From Bradyrhizobium sp. dw_411 (GTDB lineage Bacteria; Pseudomonadota; Alphaproteobacteria; Rhizobiales; Xanthobacteraceae): 64,000 bases of DNA. The DNA is taken from the NCBI RefSeq assembly GCF_018449695.1, contig NZ_JAAVUY010000023.1:41894-105893 (forward strand), in the 5' to 3' direction. Both the position numbers and the translations under genes were made by a program. Positions 23,005 to 31,963 of the stretch are shown one piece after another. The stretch's first letter is position 1; each line of letters starts with the position of its first letter. The notes under the pieces were generated by a model. That model was given only the letters and a program-made list of their open reading frames with translations. It did not search any database and was not told the DNA's origin.

Positions 23005-23304
23005 TTGAAGAAGCCCATTCACAAGCCCCGGGAAGTGGCTGAAATCGTTGCGATTCAAGCGCTTTCCTTTGTCGCCGGCGACCCGGAGCGTTTGGGCTTG
23101 TTCCTGGCCGAAAGCGGGATCGGTCCGGAGACCTTGCGCACCGCCGCCGCCAACCCGCATTTTCTGGTCAGCGTGCTCGATTTCGTGATGCGGGACGACG
23201 CCACTGTGAAGGCCTTCGCGGCCGCCTCGGAACTTCATCCCACCAATATCGCCGCCGCCCGGCAGGCGCTGAGCGATCCGGCCGAAGAGCGCGATGTGCC
23301 GTGA
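23005..23304 (+). CDS. DUF3572 family protein
   Basis: A 99-residue protein (REVAEIVAIQALSFVAGDPE, then GLFLAESGIGPETLRTAAANPHFL) fitting DUF3572, a small alphaproteobacterial family of unknown function. The start is TTG at 23005, consistent with the family N-terminus. It overlaps dinB by GTGA (23301-23304), so the two are translationally coupled, which suggests a shared role or common regulation with lesion-bypass synthesis. Confidence 0.85.
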   Translation: MKKPIHKPREVAEIVAIQALSFVAGDPERLGLFLAESGIGPETLRTAAANPHFLVSVLDFVMRDDATVKAFAAASELHPTNIAAARQALSDPAEERDVP

Positions 23305-24593
23305 GCGGCCTCGCGCCAGCGCTTAACGGTCCAACCTGCTTTTGCCGGGACTGCCTCGGTGATCTCGACAGCGCGGCGAAACGGTGCGGCATATGCGGCT
23401 CGCCGCGTCTGGTTCGGCATCCTTCGCTGCCCTCCCTCACCCTCGCCCACATCGATTGCGACGCGTTCTACGCCACGGTCGAGAAACGCGATAATCCCGA
23501 ACTCGCCGACAAGCCCGTCATTATCGGCGGCGGCAAGCGCGGCGTGGTCTCGGCCGCGTGCTACATCTCGCGCACCTACGGCGTGCGCTCGGCAATGCCG
23601 ATGTTCAAGGCGCTGGCGCTGTGCCCGCAGGCGGCGGTGATCCCGCCCGACATGGCCAAATACGTCCGGGTTGGCCGCGAAGTGCGCCGCGCCATGCAGG
23701 CGCTGACACCGCTGGTCGAGCCGCTGTCGATCGATGAAGCGTTCCTGGATCTCGCAGGCACGCAGCGCGTGCACGGCATGATTCCCGCGAAAGTGCTGGC
23801 GCGGTTCGCCCAGATGGTCGAGCGCGACATCGGCATCACGGTTTCGGTCGGGCTGTCCTGCAACAAATTCCTGGCCAAGATCGCTTCCGACATGGACAAG
23901 CCGCGGGGCTTTGCCGCGCTCGATCAGGCCGAGGCGCGCGCGATGCTGGCGGACAAGCCGGTCGGTTTCATTTTCGGCGTGGGACCCGCAACCCAGGAAA
24001 AGCTGTTACAGCGCGGCTTTCGCATCATCGCCGATTTACAACGCGCCGATGAAATCGAGCTGATGAAGCAATTCTCGACCGAAGGCCGCAGGTTGTGGCG
24101 GCTGGCGCGCGGCATCGACGACCGCTTGGTGGTCGCCGATCGCGGCGCCAAGACGATTTCCAGCGAGACCACATTCGAGACCGATATTCGCGATTTCACC
24201 AGCCTCGAAAAGACGCTGTGGCGGCTGTCGGAGAAAGTATCGTCGCGGCTCAAGAACAGCGAACTTGCTGGATCGACCATTACGCTGAAACTCAAGACCG
24301 CCGATTTTCGGCAGCGCACCCGCTCGCAATCGATTCACGCCCCGACGCAACTGGCGGCAAAGATCTTCGCGGTGTCGAGGGAAATGCTGACGAAAGAAAT
24401 CGACGGCACGGCGTTTCGCCTGATGGGCGCCGGCGTCAGCGCGCTGCGCCCGGGATCGCAGGCCGACGACACCGATATGCTGGACCGCCGCTCCGCCCAT
24501 GCCGAGCGCGCGATCGACGATCTGCGCAAGAAGTTCGGCAATGCTGCTGTGATCCGGGGCATTGCGTATGACGGGCCGGAAAAGGCGGAGTGA
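23301..24593 (+). CDS. dinB: DNA polymerase IV
   Basis: A 430-residue Y-family polymerase for translesion synthesis. It carries an N-terminal extension with two CxxC pairs (CFCRDC at 14-19, CGICG at 29-33), probably a zinc finger, followed by the catalytic palm motifs LAHIDCDAFYATVEKRDNPE and SIDEAFLDL, the finger YISRTYGVRSAMPMFKAL, and a little-finger domain (about 290-405). The GTG start overlaps the upstream DUF3572 stop. The extension is common in rhizobial DinB. Confidence 0.95.
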   Translation: MSGLAPALNGPTCFCRDCLGDLDSAAKRCGICGSPRLVRHPSLPSLTLAHIDCDAFYATVEKRDNPELADKPVIIGGGKRGVVSAACYISRTYGVRSAMPMFKALALCPQAAVIPPDMAKYVRVGREVRRAMQALTPLVEPLSIDEAFLDLAGTQRVHGMIPAKVLARFAQMVERDIGITVSVGLSCNKFLAKIASDMDKPRGFAALDQAEARAMLADKPVGFIFGVGPATQEKLLQRGFRIIADLQRADEIELMKQFSTEGRRLWRLARGIDDRLVVADRGAKTISSETTFETDIRDFTSLEKTLWRLSEKVSSRLKNSELAGSTITLKLKTADFRQRTRSQSIHAPTQLAAKIFAVSREMLTKEIDGTAFRLMGAGVSALRPGSQADDTDMLDRRSAHAERAIDDLRKKFGNAAVIRGIAYDGPEKAE

Positions 24594-24602
24594 GATTAGC
24601 TC

Positions 24603-24686
24603 CGTCATTGCGAGCGTAGCGAAGCAATCCATTCTTGCGACGAAAGAAAGATGGATTGCTTCGTCGCTGCGCTCCTCGCAATGACG
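24603..24686. repeat. Dispersed palindromic repeat family A, copy 2
   Basis: Same orientation and ends as the copy at 10169-10251 (CGTCATTGCGAG and CTCGCAATGACG). It sits between the convergent dinB and eipB. Confidence 0.9.
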
Positions 24687-24701
24687 ATCGGGGGACGGCG
24701 C

Positions 24702-25613
24702 CTACTTCGGCGCTTCCGCCGTCTGGCACGGCTTGGAATCCTTGACGTCGAATTTTCCCAGCGCGCCGGAAATGACGAAATCATTATAGTCGAGCACCAG
24801 CGCCCGCGAGACGCCGTTCTCATAGAGTTCGAACGACATTGCATAGACCGGGGTCTGCTCGCCCTCATTGGGCTTGGTGTCGTGGTCGTAATAGCTCACC
24901 GTGACCGGCCACCGCTTCATCGTTTTCATGACGTCGTTTTGCGTGGAGGGATCAGGTGAATCGATGGCCTTGTCGCCGGGGATCGGCTGCCCGATCACGG
25001 ACAGGGTGTTGTAGACCTTCTCGCCATTGTCGGAGCCGTCATAGACCGTCAGTTCAAGAACCGATTTACCTTCGCGCGCGGCCGCAACGATGCGCTGGAT
25101 CTGCTCGGTCGGGAATACGGTTGTGCCATCGAGCGTGAATGTCTTGGTTTCCGGCTGCTTCAACTTGACGGTGATGTGATCGCCGGTGCGCTCCGCGACC
25201 CCGTCGACCGGGCTGGTGTCGGTCTCGTTCATGCGCGAATCGATCTTGAAGCGGTAGCTCTTGCCGGCGCCGTCCTCCCAGGAGGTCGAGCGCAGATCGC
25301 TCAGCGTCACCTTGCCCTCGCCGCTGTCGAGCTCGGAGACCTGCCGAAATTCCGAGGTGTAGCCCTCGCAGGAACTGCCGGAAAAATTATAGAGAATGCG
25401 TCCCCGCGCGCTGTTGATCGCGTTGGAGCCACGCGATTTCAACAGGCTAAGCTCATAAAGCGCCTGATGGGGGAGAAACGCGCCACTCGCCGCGGCGTCG
25501 GCCGGCACTGGAGCGAAGGCCGCCCCGATGGCGACGGTGGCGATCGTCAGCGCCAACGATCTGACATTGCGAGGCGAAATCAGGCAAGAAATGTCGGCAA
25601 ATGCGCGGGCCAT
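24702..25613 (-). CDS. eipB: Envelope integrity protein EipB (DUF1849)
   Basis: A 303-residue secreted protein with a signal sequence ending near ADAAAS (about residue 43). The mature part matches DUF1849: LPHQALYELSLLKSRGSNAI, ARGRILYNFSGSSCEGY, a long series of beta strands and a C-terminal DSKPCQ. The two cysteines (SSCEGY and KPCQ) correspond to the disulfide that stabilises Brucella EipB, a periplasmic beta-spiral protein required for envelope integrity and virulence. The family assignment is firm; the role here is by homology. Confidence 0.9.
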   Translation of the reverse strand: MARAFADISCLISPRNVRSLALTIATVAIGAAFAPVPADAAASGAFLPHQALYELSLLKSRGSNAINSARGRILYNFSGSSCEGYTSEFRQVSELDSGEGKVTLSDLRSTSWEDGAGKSYRFKIDSRMNETDTSPVDGVAERTGDHITVKLKQPETKTFTLDGTTVFPTEQIQRIVAAAREGKSVLELTVYDGSDNGEKVYNTLSVIGQPIPGDKAIDSPDPSTQNDVMKTMKRWPVTVSYYDHDTKPNEGEQTPVYAMSFELYENGVSRALVLDYNDFVISGALGKFDVKDSKPCQTAEAPK

Positions 25614-25833
25614 GTTTTTTCCTCGGTATGGATTCTGTGACAGTATTCACCGCGATATTGTGCCGCAACTAGGGCGCGTCACGGAAAAGGTGTATTTACC
25701 CCTGCCATTGCCATGTTTTTCGGCATTTGCCCCCCGATCTACCCTCGCTTGCATGTCACGGTACGATGCGCGAAACAAAGCGACACGGTCGGCGTTCCCA
25801 GGAGCGCGGATCACATCAAAACGGGGACGAAAC

Positions 25834-26301
25834 ATGGCGGGTACGGTCGAACAGAAGCTTGCGGCACAGGGCATCACTCTGCATGCGCCCCCGAACCCGG
25901 TGGCGAATTATGTCGGCTTCGTGCGTACCGGCAACCTGCTGTTCGTGTCGGGCCAGGTCTGTGTCACGCCGGACGGCAAGATGGTCGCCAAGGGCAAGCT
26001 CGGCGCCGGGGTCACGATCGAGCAAGGCAGTGCGGCAGCGCGCGGTTGCGCCATCAATTTGCTGGCGCAGATCAAGGCCGCGCTCGGCGATCTCGACAAG
26101 GTCGTGCGCGTGGTCCGGCTCGGCGGTTTTGTCAATTCCACACCGGATTTCCTCGACGGACCGAAGGTGCTGAATGGTGCTTCCGACCTGATGGTCGCCG
26201 CCTTCGGTGACAAGGGCCGCCATGCCCGCACCACCGTCGGCGTTTCCTCGCTGCCGGCCGATGCGGCGGTCGAGGTCGAAGGCGTGTTTGAAGTCTCCTG
26301 A
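25834..26301 (+). CDS. RidA family protein
   Basis: A 155-residue member of the RidA/YjgF/TdcF superfamily (NPVANYVGFVRTGNLLFVSGQ, GKLGAGVTIEQGSAAARGCA, and FGDKGRHARTTVGVSSLPAD). RidA hydrolyses reactive enamine/imine intermediates. This is the longer 'Rid' form with an N-terminal helix; the arginine of the HARTTVGV motif that binds carboxylate is present. An upstream extension to 25528 crosses the eipB promoter and is rejected. The GDPD gene follows 12 bp later. Confidence 0.92.
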   Translation: MAGTVEQKLAAQGITLHAPPNPVANYVGFVRTGNLLFVSGQVCVTPDGKMVAKGKLGAGVTIEQGSAAARGCAINLLAQIKAALGDLDKVVRVVRLGGFVNSTPDFLDGPKVLNGASDLMVAAFGDKGRHARTTVGVSSLPADAAVEVEGVFEVS

Positions 26302-26313
26302 GCCGCGCGTCAG

Positions 26314-27066
26314 GTGCGCGCACCGGACTGGCTGACGGCGCGGCCGGTGGCCCATCGGGGCCTGCACGACCGTATCAGCGGCATCGTCGAAAATATGCCG
26401 GGCGCAGCACAAGCGGCGATAGCAGGTAATTTCGGCATCGAGTGCGATATCCAGCTCAGCGCCGACGGCGAGGCGATGGTGCATCATGACGATGCGCTGG
26501 GCCGCCTCACCGAAGGCAAGGGCGACCTGCTCGGCCTGACCTGCCGCGAACTCAAGGCCGTTAAATTCAAGGACACAGCCGAGCGGATGATGACGCTCAG
26601 TGACCTCTGCGCGTTGGTCAACGGCCGCGTCCCGATCATCATCGAGGTCAAGAGCCATTTTGACGGCGACCGCAAACTGGTGACGCGGATGGCGCAGGTG
26701 CTCCAAACCTATACCGGGCCGGTGGCGGGGATGTCGTTCGACCCGGATCAGGTGGTGGCGTTGCGCAAGATCATGCCCGGGCTTCTGCGCGGCATCGTAG
26801 CCGAGCGTCAATATTCCGAATCCGGCTGGCCCGATGCATCGCCGGCGCAGCGCCGCGGCATGCTGCATCTACGTCATGCGTGGCGCACCCGGCCGCAATT
26901 CGTGGCTTACTGGGTCAACGAACTGCCCTCATTTGCGCCCCGGATCGCGCGCCATGTTTTCGGGCTGCCGCTGTTGACCTGGACGGTGCGGACTCCCGAG
27001 CAGCGCGATCGCGCTGCCCGCTATGCCGATCAGATGATTTTTGAGGGCTTTCAACCGGGAACTTGA
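26314..27066 (+). CDS. Glycerophosphodiester phosphodiesterase
   Basis: A 250-residue GDPD-fold enzyme. Catalytic motifs are AHRGLHDRISGIVENM (HRG with Glu), GIECDIQLSADGEAMVHHDD (ExD and the catalytic HHD) and PIIIEVKS. It hydrolyses glycerophosphodiesters to glycerol-3-phosphate and alcohol. There is no signal peptide, so it is cytoplasmic. The start is GTG at 26314. It follows the RidA gene closely and is followed by a family B repeat. Confidence 0.92.
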   Translation: MRAPDWLTARPVAHRGLHDRISGIVENMPGAAQAAIAGNFGIECDIQLSADGEAMVHHDDALGRLTEGKGDLLGLTCRELKAVKFKDTAERMMTLSDLCALVNGRVPIIIEVKSHFDGDRKLVTRMAQVLQTYTGPVAGMSFDPDQVVALRKIMPGLLRGIVAERQYSESGWPDASPAQRRGMLHLRHAWRTRPQFVAYWVNELPSFAPRIARHVFGLPLLTWTVRTPEQRDRAARYADQMIFEGFQPGT

Positions 27067-27067
27067 G

Positions 27068-27170
27068 CTAAAGCCTTATCGGTTTTGATTGAATCAGAAC
27101 CGGGCTTTAGCCTTTTGTTTTGACGCGTTTTCTTTACGCGAACCGATGCCCACTTCGCTCGAAAACGCTC
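27068..27170. repeat. Dispersed repeat family B, copy 2
   Basis: Complete inverse-oriented copy: the nearly palindromic core GGTTTTGATTGAATCAGAACC, GACGCGTTTTC, then TTCGCTCGAAAACGCTC. Confidence 0.85.
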
Positions 27171-27270
27171 TGCACGGCAACCCTTGAACTCTATGCCGCA
27201 ATGCACGATCTTGAGGGCGGTCACCACATGCTGATGGCTGATCGCAAACGTGACCGGTCCAATATTGTCG

Positions 27271-28521
27271 ATGGCCTCATCCGAAATTACCCTCGAAGCA
27301 GTCTCGTCCATCAGCCAGATCGGGGCCCGTGAATGGGACGCCTGCGCCAATCCGGTTCCCGATCCGGATAGCCTTGAGAGCCTCGATACGCTGGCGCCAT
27401 CCGGCCTGCCCGAAACGCCCCCTGTTGGCTCAAGACATCCCTATAACCCCTTCGTTTCTCATGCATTTTTCTCCGCCTTGGAGGCTTCGAAATCGGCCTG
27501 TGCCCGGACCGGCTGGGGACCGCGCCATCTTCTGGCCAAGCGCGACGGTAAGATCGCCGGCCTCGTGCCCTGCTATCTGAAATCGCACTCACAGGGCGAA
27601 TATGTCTTCGACCGCGGCTGGGCCGATGCCTATGAGCGCGCCGGGGGACAATATTATCCGAAGCTGCAGGCCTCGGTTCCCTTCACGCCGGCCACCGGGC
27701 CGCGGCTGCTGATCGCAGACGGTACCGACAGAGAACGCATCGCCACCGCTCTGGCGGGCGGCCTCGTCGGCCTGTGCGACGCCACCGAGGCCTCCTCGGT
27801 CCATGTGACGTTTGCGCGCGAAGCCGAATGGAAATTTCTCGCCGAATACGGCTTCCTGCAGCGGACCGACCAGCAATTCCACTGGCACAACCAGGGCTAC
27901 GGCAATTTCGACGATTTTCTCGCCACCCTCAATTCGCGCCACCGCAAGGCGATCAAGCGCGAGCGGCGCGATGCGCTGGCCAGCGGCCTCACGATTCATG
28001 CGCTCACCGGCAGCGACATCACCGAAGACGCGTGGGACGCCTTCTTTGAATTCTACATGGAGACCGGTTCACGCAAATGGGGCCGGCCCTATCTCACCCG
28101 CACGTTCTTCTCGCTGATCGGCGAAACCATGGCCAAGGACGTGCTGCTGGTGATGGCCAAACGCGATGGCCGCTGGATCGCCGGCGCGATCAATTTCATC
28201 GGCGGCGATACGTTGTTCGGCCGCAACTGGGGTGCGATCGAGCATCATCCGTTCCTGCATTTCGAGGTCTGCTATTATCAGGCGATCGATTTTGCGATTG
28301 CGCGCGGCCTGAAAACCGTCGAGGCCGGGGCGCAAGGCGAGCACAAGATCGCGCGCGGCTATCTTCCCCAAACCACTTTTTCGGCGCATTACATCGCCGA
28401 TACTGGCCTGCGCCGCGCGATCGACGAATATCTCAAGCGCGAACGCGCCTATGTGGCGGAGGCTGGCCGCGAACTCACCGAGGCCGGACCGTTTCGCAAG
28501 GCCGCCGACGAGCCATCCTGA
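27271..28521 (+). CDS. FemAB/GNAT-like acyltransferase (DUF482 type)
   Basis: A 416-residue protein with the pattern of the peptidoglycan-biosynthesis/recognition FemAB family (also known as DUF482, PF04339): NPFVSHAFFSALEAS, VPCYLKSHSQGEYVFD, FSDF-type loops near HWHNQGYGNFDDFLATLNSR, KAIKRERR, FFEFYMETGSRKWGRPYLT and the C-terminal AGAQGEHKIARGYLPQTTFSAH. I chose ATG 27271 rather than the upstream GTG. The exact acyl acceptor is unknown. Confidence 0.88.
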   Translation: MASSEITLEAVSSISQIGAREWDACANPVPDPDSLESLDTLAPSGLPETPPVGSRHPYNPFVSHAFFSALEASKSACARTGWGPRHLLAKRDGKIAGLVPCYLKSHSQGEYVFDRGWADAYERAGGQYYPKLQASVPFTPATGPRLLIADGTDRERIATALAGGLVGLCDATEASSVHVTFAREAEWKFLAEYGFLQRTDQQFHWHNQGYGNFDDFLATLNSRHRKAIKRERRDALASGLTIHALTGSDITEDAWDAFFEFYMETGSRKWGRPYLTRTFFSLIGETMAKDVLLVMAKRDGRWIAGAINFIGGDTLFGRNWGAIEHHPFLHFEVCYYQAIDFAIARGLKTVEAGAQGEHKIARGYLPQTTFSAHYIADTGLRRAIDEYLKRERAYVAEAGRELTEAGPFRKAADEPS

Positions 28522-28562
28522 TCAAAAAAGTTGTGACATAAAAACAGATTTTGGGAGACGCC

Positions 28563-28988
28563 ATGCCCGCCTATGACCCCAACAACCCCTTCGCCAAAAT
28601 CCTGCGCGGCGAGTTTCCCTGCTACAAAGTCTATGAGGACGAACACGTCCTCGCCTTTCTCGACATCATGCCGCGTTGTCCTGGGCACACGCTGGTGATC
28701 CCGAAGGCCCCTGCCCGCAACATCCTCGATATCGCGCCGGATGATTTCGCCCATGTCGCCCGCGCCGGCCAGAAGATCGCGCGCGCCGCGATGACGGCCT
28801 TCAAGGCCGACGGCATCACCGTGCAGCAATTCAGCGAACCCGCCGGCGGACAGGTGGTGTTTCATCTCCACATGCATGTAATGCCGCGTCATGACGGCGT
28901 TGCCCTGCTGCCCCCGGCCAGCCGCAAGGAAGACGGCAAGGTGCTGGAGGAAAACGCCGCGAAGCTGGTGGCGGCGTTGAAGGAATAA
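28563..28988 (+). CDS. HIT family hydrolase
   Basis: A 141-residue histidine-triad protein with HLHMHVMPR at 101-109, the catalytic His-x-His-x-His. The N-terminal NPFAKILRGEFPCYKVYED is typical of Hint/HINT-like AMP-lysine or nucleoside phosphoramidate hydrolases. Start ATG at 28563 behind GGGAGACG. It lies downstream of the FemAB-like gene. Confidence 0.94.
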   Translation: MPAYDPNNPFAKILRGEFPCYKVYEDEHVLAFLDIMPRCPGHTLVIPKAPARNILDIAPDDFAHVARAGQKIARAAMTAFKADGITVQQFSEPAGGQVVFHLHMHVMPRHDGVALLPPASRKEDGKVLEENAAKLVAALKE

Positions 28989-29001
28989 GCGGCTCCCTCG
29001 T

Positions 29002-29086
29002 CGTCATTGCGAGGAGTGAAGCGACGAAGCAATCCATCTTGCTGCGCAAAGAAAGAATGGATTGCTTCGCTTCGCTCGCAATGACG
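29002..29086. repeat. Dispersed palindromic repeat family A, copy 3 (inverted)
   Basis: The same ends as copies 1 and 2, but the internal arms are exchanged, so the element is in the opposite orientation. It lies between the convergent HIT and trmO genes. Confidence 0.88.
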
Positions 29087-29095
29087 AGAGTAGCC

Positions 29096-29587
29096 CTACC
29101 CCGTCTCGAAATCCCCCGCTTGCGGCGGGGCCAGCGGGGTGAAATCGCAGCGGTCGGGTTTTAGATCCACCAGCGGCGTTCCGTCGAGGCAATCAAGGCC
29201 GCGCACCAGAACCGTCGCGCCTTCGATTCCCACCAGTCTGACGATGGAGGTGCCGAGCGGGTTCGGCCGCACCGGTGAGCGCAGCGAGAAGGTGCCGCGG
29301 GTTGATTTGTTGTTCTTCGGCGACTGCAGCACGAGGTCCCGGCGCGACAGATGCAGCCAGTAGATCACTTCGAGCTTTTCGTAGAGATCGATGCCCTTAA
29401 GTGCCGGCACCCATGGCTCGAAAATCTCCAACCGGCATACCGGACCGTCAGGGCGTCCCTGCCGCGGCGCTTCGAGCCGCGAGGTCCAGGGCGTGCGGAT
29501 GCGGCCGATGAAAACCAGACCGGCATCATCAGTCCCGGGCATCTCGACCGCCTGTTCGCCTTCCCTAATTTCGCTCTCTCGAACCAT
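29096..29587 (-). CDS. trmO: tRNA m6t6A37 methyltransferase TrmO (TsaA-like)
   Basis: A protein of about 163 residues. GLVFIGRIRTPW, GIDLYEKLEVIYWLHLSRRD and SPVRPNPLGTSIVRLVGIEG are the signature of the TsaA/TrmO/VirR family, which methylates t6A37 of tRNA-Thr using SAM. The ATG at 29587 is just past the stop of the upstream binding-protein gene (29593), so the two are probably cotranscribed, though no functional link is obvious. Confidence 0.9.
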   Translation of the reverse strand: MVRESEIREGEQAVEMPGTDDAGLVFIGRIRTPWTSRLEAPRQGRPDGPVCRLEIFEPWVPALKGIDLYEKLEVIYWLHLSRRDLVLQSPKNNKSTRGTFSLRSPVRPNPLGTSIVRLVGIEGATVLVRGLDCLDGTPLVDLKPDRCDFTPLAPPQAGDFETG

Positions 29588-29592
29588 GTTTC

Positions 29593-30582
29593 TCAATCCA
29601 GTGAAATATTCTGTGCCTTGATCACCGCCGACCATCTCGCCCGATCGGCATCGATGAACTGCTTGACCTCCGCAGCGCTGCGCGGACGAAACACAGTATA
29701 GCCGATCTTTTCCAGTGTCGCGCGGAAGGCCTCATCGTTCATCGCACGATTGAGGCTGTCCGTCAGCTTCCGGGCGACGTCCTCGGGCAGGTTTGCCGGC
29801 GCCACCACGCCATACCAGACGCTGACGAGGTAATCAGGATAACCGCTCTCGGCGATGGTCGGCACGTCTGGCAGTTCGCGAAACCGCTCTGCCGAACTGA
29901 CGCCGAGCGGGCGCAACATCCCGGATCGTACCGGCGGAAGTCCGGTACTCACGGAATCGAACATCACCTGGATGTTGCCGGCCAAAAGGTCCGTCAATGC
30001 CGGCGCGGCGCCCTTGTAGGGCACGTGGGTCATCTCGATGCCGGCCATCCGCTTGAACATCTCGCCCGCGAGATGAATGGTGCCGCCGGTCCCGGCCGAG
30101 CCGAAATTGAGTTTTCCCGGATTTTGCCTTGCATAGGCAACGAATTCCGCGATCGTCTTGGCCGGCACCGACGGATGGACCTCCATCAAGACCGGAAAAT
30201 CCGTCACCAGCGCCAGCATCCGGAAATCTCTGACCGGATCGTAAGACAGCTTCTTGTATAATAGCGGATTGAGCACGATCATCGAGCCGGCCGGGACCAG
30301 CAGCGTGTAGCCATCGGGATCGGCGCGCGCCACGAATTCGGCGCCGATCGAGCCCTGCGCGCCCGGTCTGTTTTCGATCACCGTGGCCTGCTTGAGATCC
30401 TTGCCGATGAAATCGCCGATCACCCGGGTGAGAATGTCGGTGGGTCCGCCCGGCGGATAGGGCACGACGAACTTGATCGGGCGTGTCGGATAGTCCGCCG
30501 CGCCAGCGGCACGAGTCTGCGCTGACGCCGCAACGCAAGCGACAAGACACGCGATCAGGATCGACCGTGCCGGCCAATTCAT
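29593..30582 (-). CDS. Tripartite tricarboxylate transporter substrate-binding protein (TctC/Bug family)
   Basis: A 329-residue periplasmic binding protein with a signal peptide (cleavage near AAGA, residue 27), the opening YPTRPIKFVVPYPPGGPTD, IENRPGAQGSIGAEFVARA, and FGSAGTGGTIHLAGEMFKRM. TctC/Bug proteins deliver small carboxylates to TctAB permeases; no tctAB genes are nearby. An orphan Bug protein is common in Bradyrhizobium and related bacteria. It has a good GAGGAAACG ribosome-binding site. Confidence 0.93.
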   Translation of the reverse strand: MNWPARSILIACLVACVAASAQTRAAGAADYPTRPIKFVVPYPPGGPTDILTRVIGDFIGKDLKQATVIENRPGAQGSIGAEFVARADPDGYTLLVPAGSMIVLNPLLYKKLSYDPVRDFRMLALVTDFPVLMEVHPSVPAKTIAEFVAYARQNPGKLNFGSAGTGGTIHLAGEMFKRMAGIEMTHVPYKGAAPALTDLLAGNIQVMFDSVSTGLPPVRSGMLRPLGVSSAERFRELPDVPTIAESGYPDYLVSVWYGVVAPANLPEDVARKLTDSLNRAMNDEAFRATLEKIGYTVFRPRSAAEVKQFIDADRARWSAVIKAQNISLD

Positions 30583-30666
30583 GGCGTTTCCTCAACCGTA
30601 TCATTTTCCGGCAGAGTAACGGATTGTGGATCGGCCGCAATTGCGAAGCGAGCGGCGAGGTGCAGA

Positions 30667-31020
30667 TCAGCCAAGCCACCATTTGCCGGCCAGCATCACA
30701 ATCTCGCCGCAGACCACACCGGCGAAGATCGATCGCTGCGTCGCGAAGAAAGCGGCACAGCCCGCCGCCAGCGCGGCGTAACGCACCACGCCGGGCACGC
30801 TGGCCAGCGCGCCTGGCGGCTGCACTATAATCTGCGCGATGACGCCGGCGAGCACGGCGGTCGCGACCGCCCTCACCCACACCAGCAGTTCCGAGCCTTC
30901 GTCGATGCCGCTACCGAACCAGAGCCCGAGCATGCGCCATATCTGGTTGGGGAACACGCCCGCGACCAGCAGAATCGCCAGAGCATGCCAATCGCCGAAA
31001 AACTCACTCACATAACTCAT
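30667..31020 (-). CDS. azlD: AzlD family branched-chain amino acid export subunit
   Basis: A small (117-residue) membrane protein with about four helices (DWHALAILLVAGVFPNQIWR, VWVRAVATAVLAGVIAQIIV, VVRYAALAAGCAAFFATQRS and IFAGVVCGEIVMLAG). The start at 31020 overlaps the stop of azlC by ATGA. With AzlC it forms a predicted exporter of branched-chain amino acids or analogues. Confidence 0.88.
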   Translation of the reverse strand: MSYVSEFFGDWHALAILLVAGVFPNQIWRMLGLWFGSGIDEGSELLVWVRAVATAVLAGVIAQIIVQPPGALASVPGVVRYAALAAGCAAFFATQRSIFAGVVCGEIVMLAGKWWLG

Positions 31021-31754
31021 GCGCGCACCCGCCATCGATGAACGCCATAGGCGATCGTGCCCGCGGTGACGCCGCTGACGAGAATGTCGACGCCGCTGTT
31101 CAACAGTGCCGCGACCGGAAACAGCACCAATCCCAGCACCAGCGCCACGACATCGGATATGTCGCGGCAGTTACGCGCGGTGGAGAACAGAAACGCCAGC
31201 GGCGTCAGCATCAGGATCGCGGCGCCGAACATTTGCGACAGATTGGCCGCGAGGTTGTAGCCGATCGTTGTCGAAATCAGGCTGACGGAAATGAGCCCGC
31301 AGCCAAGCCCGTGGATAAAGGCGATCCGCCGGTCGCGCGGCACCTGAGGCAGGAAGCGAAAGCATTCGACCCACAGCGTGACGGCGGTCAGATGAGCCAC
31401 CAGAATGAGATGCCGCCGCTTGGTTTGCGGCGTGCGCATCATCGGCAATACCGACACCACCATCGGAAACAGCCGGATGGCGCTGACGGTGACGGCAAGC
31501 GCGGATTGGATCACGGTCGCGCCGGAGCCGAGCGTCGTGATCAGGATGATCTGCGCAGGCCCCGCCCAGACAAAGGCCGTGCTGGCCATCGCCCACGCCA
31601 GGCTGAAATGCGTGTCATGCGCGAGCGCGCCGATACCGATATAGGTCGCGAACAGCACCAGCGTCAGCACCGTGGAGCCGACCGAGCGCGCGCCCCATGC
31701 GAACGCACGCAGGGAACTATGCCATTGGGGGGAGTCTAGGGCGGGGAGCGACAC
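31017..31754 (-). CDS. azlC: AzlC family branched-chain amino acid export subunit
   Basis: A 245-residue membrane protein with about seven hydrophobic segments. The first contains LTLVLFATYIGIGALA; MASTAFVWAGPAQIILITTL is the family signature. The start is GTG at 31754. It is translationally coupled to azlD. Homologues export L-valine, azaleucine and similar compounds. The promoter region upstream contains a family B repeat about 100 bp away. Confidence 0.9.
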   Translation of the reverse strand: MSLPALDSPQWHSSLRAFAWGARSVGSTVLTLVLFATYIGIGALAHDTHFSLAWAMASTAFVWAGPAQIILITTLGSGATVIQSALAVTVSAIRLFPMVVSVLPMMRTPQTKRRHLILVAHLTAVTLWVECFRFLPQVPRDRRIAFIHGLGCGLISVSLISTTIGYNLAANLSQMFGAAILMLTPLAFLFSTARNCRDISDVVALVLGLVLFPVAALLNSGVDILVSGVTAGTIAYGVHRWRVRA

Positions 31755-31855
31755 GGATTACCAGACAGTTGAGTCGTGGCCCGCATAACGCTGATGAAAC
31801 AGGCTGCGGTCAAGGAACGGCGCTTCAAGGCTGTCATGCAAGCGCGAGTGCCTGA

Positions 31856-31954
31856 AGCGTTTTCGAGCGAAGTGGATACCGGTTCGCGTGAAGAAAACGC
31901 GTCAAAACAAAAATTAGAGCCCGGTTCTGATTCAATCAGAACCGATAAGGCTCT
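31856..31954. repeat. Dispersed repeat family B, copy 3
   Basis: Full copy: AGCGTTTTCGAGCGAAGTGG at the left, AAACGCGTC in the middle and the GGTTCTGATTCAATCAGAACC core at the right. Confidence 0.88.
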
Positions 31955-31963
31955 GGATGTGAG